Shown here: positions 14,854-20,541 of the stretch, piece by piece | Layout of the letters: every line of letters begins with the position of its first letter | How positions within the stretch are numbered: position 1 is the first letter of the stretch | From: a virus | Length of the DNA: 20,541 nt | Virus record (IMG/VR): IMGVR_UViG_3300010430_003214 | Span: 1-20,541 of that record | Strand: one strand, 5' to 3' | Notes under the pieces: generated by a model | What the model was told of the DNA's origin: nothing | The model's input: only the letters and a program-made list of their open reading frames with translations | Database searches by the model: none | Made by a program: the position numbers and the translations under genes

Positions 14854-17259
14854 ATGCCAAGATTTACAGACCCTCCATACTTTTTATTGAGAGATTATTT
14901 TGCTGATACTTTACTTGAAGGAGCACCACCTGTTTTAGCAATTGATGAAGACAGTCTTTTTTGGCAGGACTTTATTTGGCAAGATTGGGATGATTGGAAA
15001 TGGAAAGACTTTAACTTCTGGTCTTGGGTAAGATGGGTTATATACACTCAAGCAGGATGGAGTGATGGTTGTACTCTAAAGGGACAATATCCTGGTGCTG
15101 GTCAAGGTCATGGTATAACAGTTGATGGTGGTGGAGCAACTGAACTATGGGTATTAACTCCAGGTTCAGATGAAGAATTCATTCCTATTAAATTAGATTT
15201 TTCAGAAATAAATGGGAACTTTTTCAAATTCTTTCAGAATTTCGCTACTGATACCAATGAATGGGAACCAGGGTCACCTGTATTTTTCAGAAAGAACAGT
15301 CCTTTTCATTATTGGTTAAGGCAGCAAAGAACAATACCTAACCCAACTGTTGAGAGAACAGTTGAAAGATATGTAAATCCAGAAAGACCATTTATGTATT
15401 TTGGTACTATATTTCCAACTGGAACTGAATCAACAACCCCATCTGGACAGACACATCACGTTGAATTTTGGGGAATGAAGGATTGGACTGTTGCAGCATT
15501 ACCACAAGCTAGTAGAGGAGAAAGGATAATAGAACAATTTAACCTATACTTTGATAGGTTATATCATGAAGCATTTCAAGCATTAAAAGAAGTTAATACA
15601 TTACTAGACCCAATTGAATGTGATATTAACTATCTTGGTATGATTACTCAATTGTTTAATGTCACCTTGATTGATGAAATACCAGATGAGTTGAGAAAAA
15701 GACAATTTACTCAATCCATTATTAACTTCCTCAAAAGAAAGGGAACATATTCTTCACTATACGCTATCTTCAGAATCATGTTGGGTGATACTAGCAATAG
15801 ATTGAATATTTACGAAAGGTGGCATAAGGGCAAAAATCCACCTGGAGACCATACTGGAAATCCAGCTATAACATCTCCGGTTTCACCATTTTTTAATGAT
15901 TATCTATATACGGCATTCTATGGTGAAGACCCTGTAGCACCTAGTGGTAGTAGTGCTTATGGTTGTAGATATCCTGTTGGTCCTGATTATTATGCAAGTC
16001 ATGGAACAAGTGCATATCCATCACAATATGGTGATAATGACCCGACAACAATAGTGCCAACTAGTGCAGCAGATTATATATCACCACACTATAAGGTGGA
16101 AATTGATTTTTCTTGTGAACCAATGGGTGAACATTTCATTATAGACCAGACAACCATTGAGTCATTGCTTGATTATTGGGAGATGATAAGACCTGTAGCG
16201 AGAGTTTCACATTACCGCTACTTGATAGCACCAATTACGAATTTTCAGGGGTCTTGGTTTCCACTATATTCTGCTGAATATTCAGCAATTATGAACTCTA
16301 TATGTACTGACCCTGTTGTTGCAGCAGAAGCAGGAGCAGCAGTTTTTGTTCAGACATTCAACTCTGCTGAGTGGATATTCTACCATAATTTGGGAAGTGA
16401 AAATATTATTGTTCAGACGTTTGATTATAGTTACAACATGACGTTTCCAAAAGAGATTATTGTGGATGATGCCAATACCGTTAGAGTCATTTATGATAAA
16501 CCAGTTGCAGGGTATGCATATGCTCTTACTGATACAGCAGTGCAGCAAGTAGCATCAGCACTAAATTGGAATGTGGCGCATAATCAAGGCGAATGGGATG
16601 TTCTGTCACAGTTTGACCACATAGACGCAGCAGAACGAAAAAAACTAATGCCAATAAGGGTAGACCTTATTACTAATAATAGTCTACAGGCTGAGTTTAG
16701 TCAAGCTAGAAGTGGATGGACAATTACATCTCTAGCGGATTATACACATGAGCAATCTATAGCACAAACAACGTGGCAAGTCAATCATAATCTTGAAGTA
16801 ACTGGTATACAAGTACAATGTGTTGATAGCAGCAGAGAAGTAATTACACCAAAAACGGTAACAGCTATTAATCAGGATACGGTAATTATAGAATTTGATG
16901 ATGCCATAACAGGATGGGCATTAGTAAAGAAAATTGGTAAACCTCTTACACAAGATGGTGTGATGGACCCAATTGTAAATGGATGGATAAAGTTTGGAAC
17001 TGGTACAGATTTGGATACTTGGAATCCTATCTTTAATAATGATTTGAAGAATCCTATCTATCAAATTGATGATTTTACTATAACAAAACAAGATAATTTA
17101 TATTTTATTAGTGCAGATACACAAGGAATTTTTGAGGGTGAAATTACTGAAATTGGCATATTCAATGATGTAGGAAGATTAATTTTTTACACCATGAATG
17201 ACCCATTTTATAAACCTTCAGATGTAGGAATAACACTACATTATAGAATACTTCGCTAA
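14854..17259 (+). CDS. 7: Baseplate wedge protein (gp7-like, with P2 gpI domain and C-terminal repeats)
   Basis: 801 residues (T4 gp7: 1032). The core, about 225-320, is a gpI-type domain: a long helix (IIEQFNLYFDRLYHEAFQAL), then DPIECDINYLGMITQLFNV, then RKRQFTQSIINFLKRKGTYS, the last being the family's most conserved block. An N-terminal stretch at about 31-63 is extraordinarily rich in tryptophan. From about 495 to 695 there are three diverged tandem repeats of about 65 residues, each with Trp, a His-Asn motif, a Pro/Val strand and a Gly-Trp/Gly-Tyr end. The last 100 residues (EIGIFNDVGRLIFYTMND) look like the collar or fibre-type domain that ends many phage appendage proteins. The extra repeats suggest that gp7 carries fibre-binding surfaces itself. 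It begins four bases after gp6. Confidence 0.82.
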   Translation: MPRFTDPPYFLLRDYFADTLLEGAPPVLAIDEDSLFWQDFIWQDWDDWKWKDFNFWSWVRWVIYTQAGWSDGCTLKGQYPGAGQGHGITVDGGGATELWVLTPGSDEEFIPIKLDFSEINGNFFKFFQNFATDTNEWEPGSPVFFRKNSPFHYWLRQQRTIPNPTVERTVERYVNPERPFMYFGTIFPTGTESTTPSGQTHHVEFWGMKDWTVAALPQASRGERIIEQFNLYFDRLYHEAFQALKEVNTLLDPIECDINYLGMITQLFNVTLIDEIPDELRKRQFTQSIINFLKRKGTYSSLYAIFRIMLGDTSNRLNIYERWHKGKNPPGDHTGNPAITSPVSPFFNDYLYTAFYGEDPVAPSGSSAYGCRYPVGPDYYASHGTSAYPSQYGDNDPTTIVPTSAADYISPHYKVEIDFSCEPMGEHFIIDQTTIESLLDYWEMIRPVARVSHYRYLIAPITNFQGSWFPLYSAEYSAIMNSICTDPVVAAEAGAAVFVQTFNSAEWIFYHNLGSENIIVQTFDYSYNMTFPKEIIVDDANTVRVIYDKPVAGYAYALTDTAVQQVASALNWNVAHNQGEWDVLSQFDHIDAAERKKLMPIRVDLITNNSLQAEFSQARSGWTITSLADYTHEQSIAQTTWQVNHNLEVTGIQVQCVDSSREVITPKTVTAINQDTVIIEFDDAITGWALVKKIGKPLTQDGVMDPIVNGWIKFGTGTDLDTWNPIFNNDLKNPIYQIDDFTITKQDNLYFISADTQGIFEGEITEIGIFNDVGRLIFYTMNDPFYKPSDVGITLHYRILR

Positions 17260-17277
17260 ATATGGATGGAGGGATTA

Positions 17278-18333
17278 ATGAAGTTTGCAAGCTATATCAA
17301 AGAAGGAACAACAGAACAAATAGATGAGTTTAGTGTTTTGGAAAGAACGTATGGAGAGAAGGATGGACTTACTATAGGTCTTGCTAATATTCATGCCAAA
17401 GTTCCTGATATTGAACACAACAAAGATAAGATAGCAAGAGCAGTAGATATATTCAAACAGAAAGGTGTCAATATAGCAGTGTTCCCAGAGTTTTGTCTTG
17501 CAGGATATTTCTGGGATAATACACCTAAAGAACCCGAAGAAGGGGAAGGATTAGATGCCAAAGAACAAAAGGGAGACAATCAATGTTGGGAATATATGGA
17601 TAAAGCTATTGTTGAAAAACATTGGGATTGGGTAGCTTCTTCATTGGAGTCAAAATTAGATAAGAATTTCCAATTCATCATATTTAATAATATTAGAAAG
17701 GGTCCATCCGGTCAAAAGAAATATTGGAACTCTACATACGTTATAAATAAACAGCTTGATTATAAAAATCCTAAGTGGATATATGACAAGACATTTCTTC
17801 CAGGTATAGAAAAGACCTATACCATTTCTGGGGAAACCGATAGACTTGTACTTGATACCAAATGGGGTAGACTTGGATTTTCCACTTGTTATGATTTTTG
17901 TATCTCTCAAATATATCAGGAAATGGCTCAGATAGATAAGGTTGATGCTTGTATTCAGATAGCTTCTTGGAGAGGTAGTTCTGAGCGCAACTATCCAGGG
18001 ATGAATGTAGCCACTGATAACTATTATGGTGATTTATGGGATATGCTTATGGATGGTACAGCAGCTAGAAATCAGATATGGGTCATATCAACTAATGCAG
18101 TGGGAATACATGGTATTAGTAATGCTAGATTTTGGGGTGGTTCTGGATTGTGGTCACCTTCTGGATTGAAACTACTACAAGGTTCTCATACTAAAGATGA
18201 GTTATTGATAGTTCACAATGTTGATATAAAGGGAGAGGTAAAATTTGAAAAGGATGATTTTGATTACTCAACTGATTTCGGTTTAATATATAAAATACTA
18301 AAAGGTAAGAGAGCATTTACAAGAATAAAATGA
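17278..18333 (+). CDS. Carbon-nitrogen hydrolase (nitrilase superfamily)
   Basis: 351 residues from the ATG at 17278, chosen because GGAGGG (17269-17274) lies just before it; an ATG at 17266 in the same frame has no site. The enzyme family hydrolyses C-N bonds of nitriles, amides or ureas. The full triad is present: E71 in AVFPEFCLAGY, K171 in YDKTFLPGIEKTY, C204 in GFSTCYDFC, with the usual 33-residue K-C gap. E178 fits the second glutamate. Later family blocks are ARNQIWVISTNAVG (263-276) and FWGGSGLWSPSG (285-296). Only two bases of drift in codon use are visible and it reads like its neighbours. The N-terminus MKFASYIKE-G resembles T4 capsid-targeting peptides. It lies between gp7 and a fibre gene, where no metabolic enzyme is expected. 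The substrate cannot be deduced; an amidase-type reaction is likeliest. Confidence 0.88.
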   Translation: MKFASYIKEGTTEQIDEFSVLERTYGEKDGLTIGLANIHAKVPDIEHNKDKIARAVDIFKQKGVNIAVFPEFCLAGYFWDNTPKEPEEGEGLDAKEQKGDNQCWEYMDKAIVEKHWDWVASSLESKLDKNFQFIIFNNIRKGPSGQKKYWNSTYVINKQLDYKNPKWIYDKTFLPGIEKTYTISGETDRLVLDTKWGRLGFSTCYDFCISQIYQEMAQIDKVDACIQIASWRGSSERNYPGMNVATDNYYGDLWDMLMDGTAARNQIWVISTNAVGIHGISNARFWGGSGLWSPSGLKLLQGSHTKDELLIVHNVDIKGEVKFEKDDFDYSTDFGLIYKILKGKRAFTRIK

Positions 18334-18350
18334 GATAGGAGAAAGATATT

Positions 18351-18881
18351 ATGGCACGTATACACTTTTGGACATACATGCTCAATGAGGAGGGGCAACC
18401 TCTACAAGATGCAGATGTAACTGTCATGCTTGCAGGAACAGTAGTGCCAGCAGACGTTTATTTGCAGGAAGCAGGTGGTTCATCAACAGATGTGGCACCA
18501 CAAATGATAACAAACTCAGAAGGATATTTTGAGTTCTGGATAGGAGATGTTAATGAAATAGCAGGTTATGCTACTCCACAGAAATTCAAACTAGTATGGG
18601 AAAAGGTAGGCGTTACAACTGGTCAAATTGACTTTATTGACATTCTACCTAATGCCCCACGATTTTACAATGATACGACAACCTCTTGGACATCTGCTGC
18701 ATCAGGATTTTTCTATGACGTAGTTCATGGTTTGAATAATCAATTCCCATTGGTTCAAGCATATGACCAAGCAACACAAACAGTGGTAGACCCACTAATT
18801 ATTCAAACTATTTCAACATCCCAGACTAGGATTTGGATGAGTACGAATACAAGAATACTGGAAATTGCCATAATAGGATAA
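18351..18881 (+). CDS. Baseplate or fibre decoration protein with Ig-like and HNL-type domains
   Basis: 176 residues, AGGAG at 18336-18340. The N-terminal half (1-95) looks like a transthyretin- or carboxypeptidase-regulatory-type beta domain: an opening strand, then QPLQDADVTVMLAG (16-29), and the typical ITNSEGYFEFWIGD (53-66) ending. The C-terminal half (about 108-176) matches the repeat seen three times in the gp7-like protein: SWTSAASGFFYDVVHGLNNQ, then a Val/Asp/Pro strand and a final hydrophobic strand. This suggests a small appendage protein that attaches to the wedge or to the fibre base. It is not T4 gp8 (334 residues). A name cannot be given. Confidence 0.6.
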   Translation: MARIHFWTYMLNEEGQPLQDADVTVMLAGTVVPADVYLQEAGGSSTDVAPQMITNSEGYFEFWIGDVNEIAGYATPQKFKLVWEKVGVTTGQIDFIDILPNAPRFYNDTTTSWTSAASGFFYDVVHGLNNQFPLVQAYDQATQTVVDPLIIQTISTSQTRIWMSTNTRILEIAIIG

Positions 18882-18884
18882 CGT

Positions 18885-19247
18885 ATGAAACTGCTCAAAT
18901 ATCTTTCTCAAACAAGTGATGAAGAAACCACCAAGTTTAGAGTATTAGACTGTAAGCTTGTCAAAGAAGAGACAGGTAATAAGGAACTGGTAGAAAAAGT
19001 TGTAGACAAGTACGAACTTGGCAACGACATATTAGAGTTATATGACCTGTTGAACAAGGATTTACGTAAGCATTACAAAGGAAAATTAAAATTTGACTTT
19101 ACATTAGGCGAAGGAAAGCCTGTAGATGTATTGAAGATAAAGTCAGGTAGAAAGAACTTTATTAAGAAAAAAGTGTTTGAATTTGAAGATGAACTTGCAA
19201 AGACCCAAAGAAAGCTGGAAAGTTATTTGCAAGAAAAAAAAAGTTAA
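18885..19247 (+). CDS. Unknown charged protein next to gp55
   Basis: 120 residues, starting four bases after the previous stop, with AGGA at 18875-18878 as the site. It is rich in Lys, Glu and Leu. The first half (10-50) has short strands and a helix (VEKVVDKYELGNDILELYDL, about 36-55), the middle has KGKLKFDFTLGEGKPVDVLK, and the end is a long basic helix (about 88-120) with KTQRKLESYLQEKKS. There is no membrane segment and no cysteine beyond C23. It sits upstream of the late sigma factor, so a transcription-related role might be guessed, but it does not resemble T4 gp33 and I recognise no family. Confidence 0.65.
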   Translation: MKLLKYLSQTSDEETTKFRVLDCKLVKEETGNKELVEKVVDKYELGNDILELYDLLNKDLRKHYKGKLKFDFTLGEGKPVDVLKIKSGRKNFIKKKVFEFEDELAKTQRKLESYLQEKKS

Positions 19248-19256
19248 CATAAATTT

Positions 19257-19285
19257 TTTACAATTGCAGGCATATATGGTAAAAT
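19257..19285 (+). promoter_or_regulatory. Host sigma-70-type promoter for gp55
   Basis: TTTACA (19257-19262), a 17-base spacer and TAAAAT (19280-19285), with TG one base upstream of the -10 (19277-19278), making an extended -10. Five of six -35 bases match TTGACA and five of six -10 bases match TATAAT. The gp55 start is 60 bases downstream. It is the only such promoter noticed in an intergenic gap here, and it would let the host polymerase make the late sigma factor before late transcription begins. Confidence 0.6.
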
Positions 19286-19345
19286 GATTTATACTCTTTA
19301 TATATTATATAGTATATAGGAGAAAAATATGTGCTGGAGGATAAG

Positions 19346-19756
19346 ATGAGATACGGAAAGAAATACATTTCGAATGCAGACCTTCTACCTGAAATAGTTA
19401 AATTTAAAGAGACAGGAGAAGTATCAGAGGAACTAGGAGACATGCTTCTCAACATGGGATATAAGTATGCAACCAAAGGGAACTTCGCTAACTACACATG
19501 GAGGGATGATATGGTACAACAAAGCATAGAGATATGTCTAACGTACCTGAAGAATTTTGACCCAGATAAACAAAAGAGACCTAACCCCTTTGCTTACATT
19601 ACAACGATATTCAAAAACGCCTTTATCAACTATATCAAAAAGCAAGGAAGACACAGTGTGATAAAGGATATTTGCTATAGAAACAGAGAAGTTTTGTTTG
19701 AGGGTCCGACATACTTAAACAAAGGAATAGACTATCAAACACTAAAAAAGGAGTAA
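19346..19756 (+). CDS. 55: Late promoter sigma factor (gp55-like)
   Basis: 136 residues from the ATG at 19346, with GGAGG at 19336-19340; an in-frame GTG at 19331 would put that site inside the gene, so it is rejected. T4 gp55 (185 residues) is a distant sigma-70 relative that recognises TATAAATA. The match is clear: a Lys-Lys-Tyr-Ile-Ser-Asn-Ala-Asp-Leu-Leu start (T4: YNYVNNKELL), GYKYATKGNFANYTWRDDMV (about 42-61; T4: [20 protein letters not shown]), then LKNFDPDKQKRPNPFAYITT (T4: LHNFDETKYKNPHAYITQ) and FKNAFINYIKKQ (T4: FNAFVQRIKKE). The acidic C-terminal tail of T4 gp55, which binds the sliding clamp gp45, is absent or very short here. It is separate from the DNA-replication region, amid tail genes. 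Confidence 0.9.
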   Translation: MRYGKKYISNADLLPEIVKFKETGEVSEELGDMLLNMGYKYATKGNFANYTWRDDMVQQSIEICLTYLKNFDPDKQKRPNPFAYITTIFKNAFINYIKKQGRHSVIKDICYRNREVLFEGPTYLNKGIDYQTLKKE

Positions 19757-19760
19757 TATA

Positions 19761-20246
19761 ATGTCCGTTACAAGAGCATATGGTGCTAGAGCACTAGTTG
19801 GTGGTGGCATAGGTGCAATGGATAAAATAGATGGGAGTCTGTTGAATGACCAAGATAAATGCTTCACGGTGACTGAAACTGCTGCATATCTATACAATCT
19901 TGATGAATTTTCAGGTGAAGCTGAAGACAGTCCCAAAATCATAGCACCAGATACAAGTGCTGGAAATAAAAGATGGAAGCTAATTGGGGTAATAACTGAT
20001 TCTCATAGAGGAAGAAACACAATGATTACAGGCGTAACAGGATTATCTGTAGCATTTGATTACCCATTTGACGATACCAATTTCAACATAGAGGTATCGC
20101 TTCTAAATGTAACTGATGTAAGTCCATCACAATATGGTATCACTGTTACAGCAAAGACTGTAAGTGGTTTTAATGTAGCCTTTTCAGGTGCAATGGATTC
20201 AGATAATTATGAATTGCATTGGTTTGCAAGTAGAGACTTAGTATAA
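19761..20246 (+). CDS. Tail-fibre-type virion structural protein
   Basis: 161 residues with AAGGAG at 19747-19752, one codon before the gp55 stop. The first 80 residues follow a pattern common in phage appendages: a Gly-rich start (RALVGGGIGAMDKIDGSLLND), an aromatic strand (AAYLYNLDE), then SPKIIAPDTSAGNKRWKLIG (57-76), in which the 'Pd...gnkrW.l' element is typical. The second half (83-161) is a beta-rich domain: VTGLSVAFDYPFDDTNFNIE and FNVAFSGAMDSDNYELHWFA. Both look like short modules repeated in tail fibres of myoviruses. It probably forms part of a fibre, spike or connector together with the following gene. Confidence 0.6.
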   Translation: MSVTRAYGARALVGGGIGAMDKIDGSLLNDQDKCFTVTETAAYLYNLDEFSGEAEDSPKIIAPDTSAGNKRWKLIGVITDSHRGRNTMITGVTGLSVAFDYPFDDTNFNIEVSLLNVTDVSPSQYGITVTAKTVSGFNVAFSGAMDSDNYELHWFASRDLV

Positions 20247-20249
20247 AAA
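20242..20249 (+). promoter_or_regulatory. Imperfect late-promoter-like octamer
   Basis: TATAAAAA matches TATAAATA at seven of eight positions and lies 18 bases before the ATG at 20268, right at the stop of the upstream gene. It is a weak candidate in an AT-rich region. Confidence 0.25.
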
Positions 20250-20267
20250 TAAAGTAGGAGCAAAAAA

Positions 20268-20541
20268 ATGGCAAGATTTAAGGAGAGAAACTTAAAATTA
20301 GATGATACTGAAAAGGTTGTTTTCGGTACATCGGATAACAATGAAATGGCATTTATTCCAAGTGCTAATAAGGTAATGTTATCTGAAAATATAGGAGTGA
20401 GTGCATATCCACCAGTAGCAGATGAGGATATAGTGCCAAAAAAATATGTCGATGAATTACAATGGATTCTAGGAGATGATACATTCGAACCAACTGGTTT
20501 TGTTGACTATTGGCTACATTCTGTAATGACTTTTGATAATA
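20268..20541 (+). CDS. Tail fibre or virion structural protein, N-terminal part
   Basis: Starts at ATG 20268 with GTAGGAG at 20254-20260 and runs open to the right edge; 91 complete codons are visible. The N-terminus MARFKERNLKLDDTEKVVFG has the short strand typical of a fibre attachment end. AYPPVADEDIVPKKYVDE (about 46-63) is a motif seen in many T4-like and marine phage fibres, where a 'VPkKYVD' segment leads into a longer shaft. What follows turns polar (GDDTFEPTGFVDYWL). The full length and the receptor-binding part lie outside the window. Confidence 0.65.
   Translation, partial: MARFKERNLKLDDTEKVVFGTSDNNEMAFIPSANKVMLSENIGVSAYPPVADEDIVPKKYVDELQWILGDDTFEPTGFVDYWLHSVMTFDN

Noticed and set aside
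17742-17749. TATAAATA inside the nitrilase gene
   Set aside because: Deep in the coding region with no start codon and binding site soon after. Probably chance.
18885-18914. Capsid-targeting peptide in the 120-residue protein (MKLLKYLSQT)
   Set aside because: It resembles the MK...L pattern, but has no Glu at the cleavage place and no (Ile/Leu)-x-Glu site, so the case is much weaker than for the nitrilase.

Overview
The window is part of the late structural region of an AT-rich, T4-type contractile-tailed phage (myovirus). The protein set and the gene signals support this. It contains recognisable counterparts of T4 gp15, gp18, gp19, gp26, gp29, gp48/54, gp53, gp27, gp5, a PAAR spike tip, gp25, gp6 and gp7, plus the late sigma factor gp55. 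Exact copies of the T4-type late promoter octamer TATAAATA lie in front of several genes. Strong AGGAGG-type ribosome binding sites point to a bacterial host that uses Shine-Dalgarno initiation. I cannot name the host from this window. No tRNA, CRISPR array or insertion sequence was seen.

Layout. Positions 1-314 hold the 3' end of a metallophosphoesterase gene. Positions 315-485 are a structured intergenic region with a 17-bp hairpin between near-identical direct repeats, followed by a second hairpin that overlaps a late promoter and the ribosome binding site of a small membrane protein gene (486-731). Then come the sheath terminator gp15 (731-1555) and a tail-tube-fold protein (1552-2106). 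A small gene on the minus strand (2116-2325) is divergent from the sheath gene and sits behind its own late promoter. Sheath (2419-4200), tube (4223-4774), a small helical protein (4790-5080), a gp26-like hub chaperone (5101-5844) and a short downstream ORF in the -1 frame (5844-6041) follow. A terminator-like hairpin precedes the tape measure (6132-7679). The baseplate then runs without large gaps: tube initiator, gp53, hub gp27, spike gp5, PAAR tip, an unknown coiled-coil protein, gp25, gp6 and gp7 (7691-17259). The last part is accessory: a carbon-nitrogen hydrolase (17278-18333), a small fibre or baseplate decoration protein, an unknown protein, gp55, and two tail-fibre-type genes, the last cut by the window end.

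How the genes work together. gp27, gp5 and PAAR form the central hub and spike; gp53, gp25, gp6 and gp7 form the wedges. The gp48/54-like protein starts the tube, the tape measure sets its length with its chaperone(s), and gp19 and gp18 polymerise around it until gp15 caps the tail. gp55, which here has its own host-type (sigma-70) promoter, would direct RNA polymerase to the TATAAATA promoters of the same cluster.

The most interesting points are these. The nitrilase-superfamily enzyme has an intact Glu-Lys-Cys triad and begins with a peptide that resembles the T4 capsid-targeting sequence with its prohead-protease site. The end of the gp26-like gene carries a T9 tract that fits a -1 frameshift into the 65-codon ORF, just upstream of the tape measure, as in tail-assembly chaperones of other phages. 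A late promoter is embedded in an RBS-masking hairpin, an arrangement like that of T4 gene e.
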